DNA of 64,000 nt, taken from positions 25,072,442-25,136,441 of the forward strand of contig NC_061813.1 in NCBI RefSeq assembly GCF_021462225.1, in the 5' to 3' direction. Positions 1 through 13,500 of this stretch are shown here, piece after piece (position 1 is the first letter of the stretch; each line of letters begins with the position of its first letter). Below the pieces are notes generated by a model. It searched no databases. It was not told where the DNA came from and worked only from the letters and a program-made list of their open reading frames with translations. The DNA is from Girardinichthys multiradiatus (taxonomy: Eukaryota; Chordata; Actinopteri; Cyprinodontiformes; Goodeidae). Position numbers and translations under genes: made by a program.

Positions 1-811
1 TTGGAGATCTCTACCAGCTTTGCTCATGTAGAGACTGAAATGTTTGCCCCTGGTTCTTTAAAATAGCTGAAGCTTAGTTTGCAAGGAGATGATCTGTGGA
101 AATCAATTTTCAAGCCTTGACACTGATTTGTACTTGGATTGTACCTGGACTTTGATTAGGACATTTTAACACATAAAGTACCTTGATCGAAACCACTTGT
201 AGCTTTGGCTGTATGTGTAGAGATGTTGTGCTGCTGGAGGATGATCGTCAGCTCCAGGTCTTTTACAGCCGCTGGTTTTCTTCCAGGATTGCCCTGTTTT
301 TAGCTCCATCCATCTTCACATCTACTCTCTTCAAACGTCCCTGTCCTTGATGAAGAAAAGGATCCCCACAACATGCTCCCACCACCTGCATTTAAAGTCT
401 GATTAAATGACATCAATTTGAGTTTATCCATTTGTAATTTTAAGTTAAGAATTCATATATCTCCACCTATAATTGAAGTTGAGATTTATAACAAATCTTT
501 TAGGGTTTTCTTATATTACCTGGACATTTTGCTTATTTCTTTGTGGATCAGATGTGAATTGTTGTGTTTAATTGTGCAAATAAATAACTTATTGGCTGGC
601 ACTAGATGTTATTTAGGGGTGTTAAATAAAAGCAGCAATGTCTGGAATGCTATCTGTAAGAAATCTTGAAAACTATCACTTTTATTCCGCTTCACAATTC
701 TACATTCTTTGGTGTTGATCTACCTCATAAGATTCTAATTGACTTTTTGCAATTTTGACAAACTCAGAAAAGGTTTAAGGGGTACGAGTACTTTTGCAAG
801 GCACTTTAACA
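1..811. mobile_element. Degenerate Tc1/mariner-like element, truncated by the window edge
   Basis: The stretch reads like the decayed transposase region of a common teleost Tc1-like family. Segments near 240-390 resemble the reverse complement of a Tc1 transposase GGGS-MLWG block, and the right end near 781-808 (ggggtacgagtacttttgc) matches the terminal inverted repeat type seen again at 52234-52895. No intact reading frame remains. The left terminus lies outside the window. It sits in the VIPR1 intron upstream of the TM1 exon. Confidence 0.6.
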
Positions 812-1463
812 GCAGAAATTGAGGAATTAGCATGTTGCAGAAAAACCCAGAAGTGCCCAAGAAACATCACTTCCAACTCCAGTGAAATTTAGTATAAAAA
901 AGGAATTGGACTGATGAGCAGGGTTAAACATAGAGAAAAATTTCTGAACCTCTTAGTGAAGCTTGGTTGTTATGGAGGACAACACGTTGACCTGCACACA
1001 TAAACAGTGTTTTTGGATGTTTCTCCAGATGCATTTCTTGCCCGGTAGCTATTTACTTTGAGCTGTAAATGAAGCAATCATCTCTCAACCGCAAATTTTT
1101 TTCTTTCTTTTGTGAAGTGTGATTCCCACTTGGTTGCTTGCATTTGAATACAGTAGATCAGAAAGAACGGTGCCTCTGGCAGAAAAGCTGGACCTCCAAG
1201 CTTTGTGGTAACAGAGACAGTTAATTTGCACAGAGAGTTTCCACCCTCGATTTCAAATAAAAATTTAACAGCAGCTTTTAATAGGATAAAAATTCCTCAT
1301 GTGTCCTCAGTGCACGAAATGTTTTAAATAACTTTTTAAAAAATGAGAAAGTGGATTTGGAGATTATTTTTCACATATATTGAAACTGTGTAAATACAGT
1401 CCAGGTTTTAAACATTTTGCATTATGTGATTTCCCCCCCCCCCCCATTTCTTGTCATTTTAAG
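812..1463. other. VIPR1 intron sequence, no feature recognised
   Basis: AT-rich intron sequence between the Tc1-like remnant and the TM1 exon. I looked for exons of the cysteine-rich hormone-binding domain and saw none. A C-homopolymer run lies near 1433-1445, just before the acceptor of the TM1 exon. Confidence 0.5.
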
Positions 1464-1561
1464 GGAAAGTTTTTCTGGCAAGTGAAGATTGGCTACACTA
1501 TTGGTCACAGTGTTTCGCTCATCTCTCTGATTACAGCTATTGTGGTCCTCTGCATCTTCAG
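1464..1561 (+). CDS. vipr1: VIPR1 exon: end of extracellular domain and TM1
   Basis: 98-bp exon starting in phase 0 and ending in phase 2, between a tttaag acceptor and a gtaggt donor. It encodes [17 protein letters not shown] and the rest of TM1, ending at the CIFR junction. Length and phases equal those of the matching exon in mammalian VIP receptors as I recall them. Confidence 0.88.
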
Positions 1562-4500
1562 GTAGGTAAACCTATCAGTGACTTTAGTTTCACACAATTC
1601 TCAAATGTATTGGTGTTTTGAGTAAAACATGAGAACACTGTTGATGAGGACAGCTTTACATGTGTGATGGTGTATTATCAAGCTCCTGCTGCTACTAAAA
1701 AGTGCAGTTTAAGTATGGCAATGCCTGGGAATGGTAGGCCTGCTCCCAAATTTCAATTTATAAAAACATGTAAAGGAAGTTGCAGAAGAAGTTGTCTCTT
1801 TTTAGGAAAAACACAAGATTTTCCAACCTGTTTAGTCTGGTTTTTCACACGTCTCCACTGACACAGTCCTAATTGATATATGAGATTTTGATTTCAGCTA
1901 ACTGAGATTTCTAATGCTGATGTAGTGTTTGCTTTTGACACTGTTCATCTTAGAATCATAATTAACAGGCTACATGACACTGCTGGTACATGTCTAGCCT
2001 TGCTCTAGAGTGGTTTTGCTCATACTTTTTGAGCAGATGTTAGTGTTTCTGCCATCAAAATCATGTCTTGAACAACTTACGTAGCATGTGGGTTTCTGCA
2101 GTGCTTTGTACTGGAACCTATTCTTTTAATTGTATATATTTATCTCCTAGGAGGTTTCAGTAAAAAAATAAAAAACCTGTTGTTTCCTATCATCTTTATA
2201 CTGATGACATTCAAATCAACTGAACATTATGGCCTTTTGTCTTTGATGAAATGTTTAACCAGCAAACCTTTATTACTGACCCTAAGCTATGTTGATCTCC
2301 CATCAAGTAGCACCTTGGTGCATTACGCACTACTGTTCAGCACAGTCATAAGAAACCTTGGTGTTAACTTTGGCTCTGTCATGTCATTGGCGTTGTCGTT
2401 CTAATGACTGAAAGAACTGTTTCATCTAAGTGAGGAACATCTCTAAGCTTCAAAGTCTTGTTTCAAAAACCGAGGTTGAGATGGTCATTTACACATTTAT
2501 CTTTTCATGCTTTGACTATTTTAACAGCATGTTTGCATGTTTAAGTAAGAAGGAACTTGATCAGCTACAGCCAGTCCAGAAAGCAGTTGCAAGGATTTTA
2601 ATAAACACAAGACACAACATGTCACATTAATTTTTGTGTCTTTGTGCTAATTTTAAAATCTTTGTCCTCACTTTTAAAGCTATATGTGATATTTTCCCTC
2701 CTTATTATCTGAGATCTGGTCAGAGATTGTTAGTGGTGCCACAAACCTTTGTTTTAATTCAATAAAACCGTCAAAGGTTTAAGTACAATATCCGCAAACT
2801 GGAAATACAGTATGGCTGCAGCATACATTGTATTCTCTTGGTTAAATTTGACCTTTGTTCTGCCTATTAGATAATTTCACTGCCCTGCTTCTGTTATGCA
2901 AATTTTTGTTTTTCTTCAATAAAAGTGTGGAGGATATTTGGAAGTAGGATCAATACTGCCAGGCTGTCTTTGGATATGATAGATACACTAAAAGGATAAC
3001 TATGATCTGTTTCCTAACCACGACCACAATGGTTAAAATCAAAGTCTTCTTTGATGTTAAGAAAAATTAGAAAATAAAATGAAATTAATGTTTTACTGCT
3101 GCTGTACTTGAGAACAAAACCGATAGTAATCCCGCTTGGTGATGTGTCACGGACGACATGTCATATTATACATTTCCAGGCTCACACATAAAGATCGAGG
3201 ACATTTTTATCAGATTTATCGTTCACGGATGAGTGGAGATTCACAATGGAGCATAACTATTGGGCTTATTTTAAACTATGAATGATGCAACCACTTTCGT
3301 TATGGATTAAAATGTCAGTCAAACTTGACAAACCTTTTGTGGATGACATCTCCAGCCATGCCACAGTTATGATGGGAATAAATCACCGCATATGTTTGAT
3401 TGTGAGGGATTGACTGTAAGCTGCGAGAATGCAATTGCACTTTTCATGGCAAGAATTTTGTTCACATTTGAGGGGCTGTTTTCAAAAGACAACAAAAGCA
3501 AAATAAGTATAGAATAAATTCTCTTTGTATTTATTTTGTTTTGTTCAGTTGAACTTTTAACCGAGGACTTTTCAAAGCATTCTCTAAAACAGTTAAATTC
3601 TCATGTTAATAGATGACATTTGCATTCATATTTCTTTATTAAGACTTTAAGGCACTAAACTCACTTTAAATAAGCTACGTTTTTTCTTACAAAAGCCACT
3701 ACAGATATATAACTTATTATGCTATTTATGATCTTGTCTGTGCATTTTTCCCCATCATCCTCAACCTATTACAGATACATGTATTTGCTTAGCTTCATAA
3801 CAGCATTTGTAATTTTTACATGACAAAAATGTTATTGCAAGGGTTAGCACTGATGATTATTAAGCACCATTGTTCCCATATCTTTATTTTAGATAAAATA
3901 CTATTTTGCATCCTGATATTTGCCTCAAAATCTCTGTTATTTAATTAGTCAGTAAAGAACTGTCTACAAGGTGAGCACCAGCTGTGAAATTATGTCCACC
4001 TGAGAGTTATGTTTGCACCAGTTACATCAAGAACCAGAGAACAGGACAAGGTCAGAAAGATAAAACAAACACAAGGGAATAAAACTGAAACAGCCCACAG
4101 ATTAGAGCCTTAATTAAGGTGGTTGGGCCCTGGGAGGTGGGGATGGAAAGGTTTAGTAAAGGTTGATTTTAGGACAGAGGGAGTCACACATGTTGCCAAA
4201 GTGAACATATGTTGCTGGAAAGAACCTGAGGGGTTCTCACAGAATAAATATAATCTAAAAGGTAAACCTATTTCTCAGTACAAACAGTATCTTACCAACA
4301 TTAGACACCTCTCTGAATCATCACAGTTTGGACAAATAAAAAGAAAATCAAATAAGCTACGCTTTTAATAGAGTAGGGCCAGCTTAATCAACTCTAATCT
4401 CAGAAGAACAGTCCAGAACCACATTTTTCTTTGTACTTTGTTTTCTATATAATGTTTGACCAAAGTTATACAGAGCAACCGTGAAGGGCCTAAAGAGCCC

Positions 4501-7500
4501 CATGTGGCTCCAGAGCTGCAGATTGCAGATCCCTGGCTGAAACGCTACTTTAAACACCTTTATACTCAACTAGCTTTCACCCCAGCTGGGGTTATTTGCA
4601 CAGACATCTGTACTTACTTACACTAAAGACTGAGATGGTCTGCATTTGTTTCCCAGTAATGTTCAATGTGAAACACAACCATAGCACTAACTTTTATGTT
4701 TTTATTTTCCTACTTTAGACAAATTCATGTTGATAGACAACTCGACATCGCTTTGTGAGGCAGACTTCAGTTTGAGAAGACATAATCTGGAGTTTTAGTA
4801 ATTGTGAGATCAGTGAGGTTTGTTAAAAACTGAAAAATGCAAGCATGTAGCTTCTTTGTACATTTTATTAAAAAATAATGCAAAATGTCATTCGCCTGTT
4901 TTGATGGACTCTGGTGATTGGTGGAAGGATGCAGAACGCTGTCTGCAATGAAACACAGCAACATTGATGCATTGAAAAGGTTGTACATAGAATAACTGAA
5001 GTAAACAAAAAAATCTATTGTGTTGACCCTAAGAAAGATGTTTCTTGCAGATGGTCACAGAAGAGACTCATAAGAGACAAACAAAACAAACATCCACTCA
5101 CCCGTAGCTTTACTCCTGTTCATGATGGGTTTCAGGTTTGTGTCTGGGCTGCTGCAGATAGCCTGAGTTACCAAAGAACAGCATATACACATAAGCAGGG
5201 ACAACACAGAAACCACCCAAGCCACTCATCAGGATTGTGTGGTTAATATATGTAGTTAAAGTGTGAGATAAGGTATAATTAACCTGCAATTGCTGCTGTG
5301 TGGTAACTAAATGAATGAAAATGTGTCAGAAATGAATGTTTAATTATCATTGAGAGCAACTACTTCTAGAAGAAAATAAAAAAAATGATTGTTCTAAGGT
5401 ATTAGAAAATATTTAGTCACTTCCACTTATAGTTTATTCTCTCCAGTTATGATAATGCAATCAGGAGTTGAAGGAGGATTTCATTTTGAATAATTGAGAG
5501 TTTTAAAAACGTTTAGTCATTTGGAAATGTACTTCTCTTGTCTGTTTTCAAGAAAAAGAACCATGTAAAGCATTCAGTGTGCTCTGAAGTGGATCCAATC
5601 ACTTAACAATTAAATGAAGTGGGATCCTTAAGTTTGATTTATTTCAGTCAGTAATTTTGCTGTTTACGCTAAGGGCTCTGGATAATAAGATGGCATTAAT
5701 TCGATTGTCGGTGTGTCTCTCTTCCTCAATCTATATTCTTGTATCTCTTTTCTGTTTGTCCCAGAAAACTCCACTGCACAAGGAACTACATCCACATGCA
5801 TTTGTTTGTGTCATTTATCCTGAAGGCCATTGCTGTGTTCATCAAGGATGTGGTTCTCTACGAGTTTGGCGAGGTGGACAACTGCTCTCCAGGCTCTGTG
5901 AGTTTATTTGTTTGTTTTTGTTAATCAGATTTTTAAATGAATACTTCTAATCATTTCAAATCATGCATTGGTTGCTATAAGAGGTAGTGGGGTAGTTTTC
6001 TTTGTTTTTTTTTCACATGCACAAGTAATGAAGACGATCAATGACATGACTAATAATGCTGGATGATTTATTTGAGGTCACCTTTGTATATTACACATAA
6101 TAGAAAAATTATATATTATATTGTGGTAGCACAAGCTTTAAACAGTTTCTGTGTATATTGGAAAGTCAGCTAACTATTTTAAATTTGCAATTGGATGAAT
6201 AAATTAACAATGTTAAATAACAGTGATGAGAAATTAAGACAGTTTTGTTCACAAAATACATTTTCAAGAAAGAATAAACCTGACTGTGTGTTTTTTTCAC
6301 TACCAGAAGCATATCCAAATGTGTCTCTCATGTAAGCAAGGGAAACATTTGACAGCCTTTTTTCAGCCAGGTGACCGCCAGTGCACATCAATAGGTGGGG
6401 AAGGGTAAATACTCTGCTGCAAATAGCAACAGACTTTTTTTGTTTTACTTGAGCCAGACCTAAGTAGATTTTTTGCAACCTAGCTAAGGAAATAAACTAT
6501 CTTGTGGCATGCAAGACTGCTCTTCAATAAATGTTTGGTTATTTGAATTTGCCAAAAACTGATCCTTTAGCACATTGTGTTGAAGCTGTGTTCCCAGTTA
6601 ATCTGTTAATGATCATAATGATTTGTCTGATAGATGAATTATGTTTGTGCATTGTCACAATCCACAACAAATGCTTATAAAAAAGAACATGATAGCAGTG
6701 CTCTTACAAATGATTAATAAATATTAAATAAACCAGTTATTAATTAGACTGTTAAGACATTATGAAGCATTAATGAATTGATTATTAAAGACCAAGAGAG
6801 AGGAGCTAAAAGTGATGTAATTCTAGTGATTTTAAATTATTGTGTGAAAAGTTTGTTATAGCTACCTTATAACTGCATAATGATTATTTAAAGTGTTACA
6901 ACCTTTTCATTGGAGAATATTATAAACTAGCATCATGAAAGCTTTCATTTTTATTTCAAGTTCTCTTTGCTATAAATTATAATCAGTGGACAAAAATTTG
7001 TAACCTTTCAGTAATGTGAGTTTCAAAGTTGATCACATCTTTGAGATGTATATCTCCCCTTCATTATTTGGTTACCTGGTTCCTGTGCTGCCACCCCCAA
7101 AATGGGACCACAGAACAGAGACCCTGAGGGCTTCTGTCATAGATGAGATTTATGTCACAGTCTGGCCACACAAGAGCTGCAACCGAGTATTCATCGGAGC
7201 TCGCTGAGAAGCTCCAGTGTGGTATTGAAACTTTTTAGGTTGTTGAAATGTAGCTGCTGTCAGAGAGTGAAAATCAAAAGGTTTTAGTACTGGTGCTGAC
7301 AGTGAACATTAGTTCCATTATATTCACTGGCTTAAGCTGATGTCGCGGCACATATGTGTAGGCGTGTAGGAGCTCAGCGTTTTTACCCCTTCCTGTACAG
7401 TTCAATGTTTGCTGTCGATATCCATTAAACAAATCTATAATGTAAATGTTCCAACGAATCGTACGGTGAATGCAGTCTTTTCATGCTTTTTATGTGTTCT

Positions 7501-10500
7501 TCACATTTGTTTTGCATCAACTATCCTTATCAGCAGCCAGTGATGGAAAGATTTCAGAAGTTGTGCCTCAACAAACAATTTGCAAAGATTAGCATGCATT
7601 AAACTTTTAGAAATATTCAGAAAGGCCATCTGGGTTTGTTTTCCTAAGCTCGACACACCATAATCCTTCTTAGATAGCTTCTTAGATGCTTTACTAACGT
7701 TCAAAATTTTGACTGCACGTCCAAGAAGAAAATCCTGACAAAATAAAGAGACAAGAATAAGTGAATGCCTATTAAAGTGCAAATGTTATAATTTTTTTGT
7801 CTGTCTTATGTTAAACAAAATGCCTTTTTGGAAGGCAAAATATATGCAAAAAGTCCAAAAATATTGCACAAACGTCAGGGTTGGTGACAATTTAAGGGTT
7901 ACACATGAACATTGTTTTATTTTCCATTTTTGTTTGACCCATGGTCTGTCCAAATTTGGGTAGAATAAATTTACAATGCAAGGGCATTTCTTAATATTAC
8001 TAATGTTAATGTGAATGTCCCCTTGGATAATTTCTGGTTTTGTTTGTATTGGCAGGTTGGCTGCAAAGCAGTCATTGTGTTCTTTCAGTATTGTGTGATG
8101 GCCAGTTTCTTCTGGCTGCTTGTGGAGGGCCTCTATCTTCATGCATTACTAGCCGTCTCTTTCTTCTCTGAGAGGAAATACTTCTGGGCTTACATTATGA
8201 TCGGCTGGGGTGAGAATGGAGTTTTTCATATGCTGCTACATAGTGCCTGCAGAACAAAAGAGGACTTTCATGGAAATGCAATCATATTTTTTATTCTGGT
8301 TTTATCTAACTGTATCTGTTTTGTCGGCAGGAGGTCCAGCCATTATCATCACTGCCTGGAGCATCGGTAAAGCATACTACAGTGATGTAGGGTGAGAGAA
8401 ACAACAGCAAACTGCCAAACCTTTTCTTGCTTTGATTTTCCACACTTTTAGTATCATTTCATGGCTCACCAGGTGCTGGGACATCATCGAAACCACAGAT
8501 GTGTTCTGGTGGATTATTAAAACACCCATTTTAGCATCAATCCTGGTAAGTTTACAATTTGTAAATGCTTTTATCATTTATGTCAATTTGGATCAGACCT
8601 TTTAAGTATATAACTGTTTATGACCGGATTAAACCAGTTAAATGCTGAAAGGAAAGCTGCAGATGTCTTGCTTGTTGATGCTTTCACCACTGGTTATGAA
8701 AAGACTGATGACACCAAAATTGCTTTACCATTAATATTTACTCCACTCAAATGTCCAGTTAGTTTAAATCTGCACTAGGTTACTTTTGTAAAAATTTATT
8801 TTTTTATCATTTCTTAAAATTGTAACTATGTCCTGACAGTTGTTGTGATTATGACTACATTATTTAATATTACTACTTTAATATTTTATTAAATAATATT
8901 TCGGTCTGTTAAGGGTTGTCCTGTGAATACCAGCCCAATAAGGCGATGGTATTAGGACAAAATAGAAAGGGATGAGCCAAGCTCTGACATTATTGAACAG
9001 CAAAACCCTGCACACACACAGAATGAATTCACACAATTTCTTAAAATACAAGACTTTATTAACAAAAATAAGTCAACTCAAAGTGAAACATATTTCAATG
9101 AACAAACTCTTTACTAATCTACCAAGCAGAATGAAAGAATAAGGACGACTAATGGGCTATGTACAATATAAACAAGTTGATCAATGAAGCTTGAAAACCA
9201 TGACCAAAAGAGTGATGCAACATTACCATGCAATGTTTATGTTTAAGAACCAAGGATTATCTTGAAGAATCTGGAAGTGAAGTTAAGTTAGTCTTGGAAC
9301 TAACTTACCTTCAAACAACTATTCACAATGCAAGATAAGATAAAACATTATTTTAATAAAATAATATTTCAAATAATGATTTGAAAATCCATCCTTCTGG
9401 ATGAAGAATTTTCAACCATGTTTAATTAGCTGCCTTTTTTGTTAAAATAATATTTAAAGATATATTATTAAGGAAATAGTAAAATAATATTTAAGGAAAT
9501 ATTATTTTCAATAAGAACCAAATCCTTCTGGAGAAATGGGTATTAATGGCATTTACCTAGTTATCAAATTTAGTAGAATAATATGTAGGGAAATATTTCC
9601 TAGCTTGGAAACTAACAACCTTTTTGGGTAAATGATCTTTAGTAGGCAATGTGTTCTTAGCTGTTAGCGGTTGGAGCTAACAAAAGAAGCTTATAGCCAA
9701 TCATCAGAATCAAACACATAAAATACCATTAATAAAAGGGTTAAAATGCATAAGCGTGGACGGCACGTTATGGCCGATCTTCTGTGCTTAAAATTACCCT
9801 TTAAATAAAGTTTGTCTTAACTTTAAAAAAAAACACAAACACAGAACATACAAACTGAGCACATGTGCTGAACAGATAATCTGCTAGCACTAAGATGGCT
9901 GAGGTTTCACCACAAACAAAACCAAACTTCATAAAACGAAAAATGTTTAGATTATTTCATTCTAAACTACTTCTCTCTGCCCGAAACACAACCTCTTACG
10001 TGAACCGTGCTGAGGAAAAGTTGTCTGGGTCGATGAAGTTGAGGAAAGCAACCACAGTGAACAAAGGGTTCACTTGTAGCTAATCTCTGTAGCTGTGGGG
10101 TGGGGCGGCTCGTGCTGCCGGGCCAACTGAACTGCACGTTACTGCTGTAACCACGGTGATGCGGTCCCGTTGTCCTTCCTTCAGACCACTCAGCGTTGTA
10201 GAGACAGGGTCTCTGCTGGAAACTCCCTGGAACACAGTTTGCTTCTTTAGACCTCAGAGAGAAAAGTCAAGCAACGCTTGGACCTTATTACCCCCGTTCA
10301 TGAATAAATACCAGATACACAAACAGCAATTCATTCCTATTTAACTTAGTGCATAAGATTGCGTGATTGTATGACACTCTTGGATCCAGTTCGAAGAATT
10401 ATGTCTATTTGCCTGCAAAGAGACATTAGCGCGCTGTGTCCCTCCGTCCAGTTCCGCTGCGTGGTAGAGGTCTGTTTGTTGCAAAAGCGGGGTTTTTATT

Positions 10501-13500
10501 CAAACAGTGACGTCACAGGAAGTCCGCTGTTATTCCTTTTCCTGGCTGTGCTGGAAGTAGGTTAATGCGATTTATTTTGAAAGTTCCAGAAAAGTTCTTA
10601 CTGGCCTTTCATGTTGTATCCCATGGCTGTGGTCCCAACACAGTAGAATATGGACAAATAATCTGTGAGAAAAAATCAAGCTTATCTCGCTCCTCCCAGT
10701 GGTCCTACTGCCATTTACAGAATTCCATCGCTTCTGGTCAGAAACAACCAGTTAGAGCCAGGAGGAATGTCTTCGCAGTGTCAGTCACCCTCGTGTACAC
10801 GCTGCTCACACCCCTCCCCACACAGCGCGTACCATCGTTTAAGATTGTTGGTGTGCTGCAGCTGTACTAATTGCGGAGAAACAACCAAACTTTACAGGAA
10901 AACTGCCAATTTCTCGAGTGGCACCTGCTCAGTCAACAAAAGAAGGTAAACAGAAGAAGACCAATGACAAAAAGCAAGCTGCGTGTTCACGGCAGCTCCG
11001 CTGTGGGGGAGGAGCTGTGGAGGAAGGACTGTAGCACAGCACAGAGCAAGGGGGAGGGACCTGTAAGGTGTTATTGTTCAAATTTTCAGGCTAAGCCCAC
11101 TTTTTACTCAGAACTCCCTATTGCAGCTTTAACTTACTCAACGCAAAATACCAAATCAACGTTCTAATTGTAGACCTGAGAAGCAAACTGCTCTGACCCC
11201 CTCAGCAATTCTGTATGGGGTCCCCCAATAACAATACATCCGGCTTACAAAATTATACATAATAATAGCTTTAGTTTTCTGAAAACCGAGAATCCCTATA
11301 TTTTTTTGTTTTTCGCAAATAAAGATTTAATAAATCAGTAGCCGTGTTTTAAAGACTCTTTGCAGTCCAGGTTTGACTGTCGTTACTTTGCAGTTTTTTT
11401 TATTCTCTGTGTCCTGTCCGACAGAGCAGCACTCAGAGCCTCAAAGCCCAACAGATTTACGTTACGCCGCTTGATATATATAAAATACCTTATTAGAAGC
11501 TGCTTTGTGATTATTTTATATGTTACTTTGCAGTTTTACTGCTTGGCTACTTCTAAAGTGGTCCTGATGGCAAACAAACACAAATATAAAGGTTTAATCA
11601 AGCACAAATTTTGTTTTATTCCTTGTCATCTGCAGCTTCCTTGCAGACAGTGTTTCATGTTAAAAGCAGTTATTATGGGACTCTTCATAATTTTATTCAC
11701 CTTGACAAACAAACAGTTCCATCTAATGAAAGTCCCAGAGTATGATGTTACCACCACCTTGTTTCACAATGGACAAGGTGTTCTTTATCTGATTCTGAGT
11801 CCTGTTTCTGTGCTAAACAAGCCTTTTAATTATGGCCCAAAACTTTAATTTTGGTTCCTTCAGACCATAACACATTCACCCATAAGGCTTTAGGGGATTT
11901 TAATCTGTCCAGGATGATTGCTTTGGAAGAAAGGACTTTAGTCTTGTAGGCCTAACCCTACTTTTTAGTCCAGGAATATAGAGATTATTTAAACATTGGT
12001 AATTCAACCAGGAATTGTAGCAGAGGGGTGTATGGACTTTTGAGAGTTACTGTATACAGGCAGTGTTTGATGGGGGTCCATGTGTGTTGTATTGCTCCAA
12101 TGCTCCAGGTTCTAGAATATTTTGAGGTTATTTGTTTTTTAGTTAGTGGTTAAAGGTTATTTTACCCAATCTTAGGAGAATGTACATTTTAAAATTCACT
12201 GTGTCTTACTCAGGCTCAGTTTTCTTTCATATGAGGAGATCCATCAGCAGCAACCTGGCTGTCAGCTCACATTGTGTCTTTCTCACTCAGTGAAAGCTGA
12301 AAATGTGTTGTAATGCCAGTTCAGAGTTCAACCCAAATTAACTATTTAGAAGCCCTCATTTTTCCACAGGGCAGCTCACCCATCCCATTAGATCAGGCTT
12401 GTGTCATGAGCCTAACATTTCTCTGGATCCACTAGATAAAACACTAAAAATACTATATTTATTTTTAAGTCAAAGGAATTATTTTAGTTTAAAACATGTA
12501 TTTACAACCTGCATTATTTCCATTTAAAATATAAAATAACTTCAGCACATCCTCTCTTCTGAAATACTCTTCACAGGTGAATTTTGTTCTTTTCATCTGC
12601 ATCATTCGAATACTTCGCCAGAAGATCAACTGCCCGGATATTGGAAGAAATGAGTCCAACCAGTATTTGTAAGTATAACGAAGCATTTTTTTCATCCTGT
12701 GTTATGCTTGGCAATAAACAACAGCCACATATTTATGTTAAAGGGTAAAATAAGAATGTCTTCAACAAACTTCTAAAGATTGTTATTTGCTCCCCCGACT
12801 GTTGCTGCATATTTTGTTGTGAAATACTGTGATAACTAATTCTTTTGGCCTTCAGAAACGAAACCTTTTGCCGTTTTATGTGATGGCAAGCAAACTATAG
12901 GCCCCCATTGACAGCTACAGAGATGCAGAGCTCACTGTGTTCAAGGGAATTTTCTGTGATGGAGAGCATCTCATATACCAGCCATAATGCATGAGCTATT
13001 TTCTGCTGACATTTTAATGGTGTTTTACTCTCATCTCTGGTCTACTGAGATGAAATGTAAAATGAAAAGTATCCCAGGGTTGCATTTTATTATCGGTGTA
13101 TATAGAGACAGATTAAAAATTGGTTTTGATGGAAAAATTGAGTGGGTGCATTTAAATCTACTGCTTTGTCGTTTCAGGAGACTTGCAAAATCAACGCTGC
13201 TTCTGATTCCTCTGTTTGGAATCAATTTTATAGTGTTTGCATTCATCCCCGAGCAAGTGAAAACTGAATTACGGCTCATTTTTGACTTGATTCTGGGATC
13301 ATTTCAGGTATGAAATGTTTTTAAGCTGCAAATTGAAGGAAAAATGTGTCATAGAGATTATATTTTGTACAAGTTTATTTTATGAAATAGTTTTACAGCT
13401 TTCTAAAGGGCCATTTAGAATTAGGAAACAAGACCTAAGCAACATACTTTGTCATTTCATGACTGAGCCAATTGTTCAGGGTTGCTCTACTAAAACCATC

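Larger units (their letters stand above)
8546..12576. other. VIPR1 intron containing transposon-derived sequence
   Basis: Four-kilobase intron. The central part (about 8907-11233) behaves as an inserted element and 11620-12060 is a degenerate DNA transposon; both have separate entries. The rest is AT-rich intron without recognisable features. Confidence 0.6.

Noticed and set aside
1..1463. Search for VIPR1 hormone-binding-domain exons and signal peptide
   Set aside because: No Cys/Trp-patterned exon with splice sites was found; most of the interval is transposon remnant. These exons must lie to the left of the window.
9895..11167. Cluster of overlapping short plus-strand frames that suggested a gene
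   Set aside because: No shared domain, no splice sites linking them, and the region behaves as an inserted element with opposite-strand signals.
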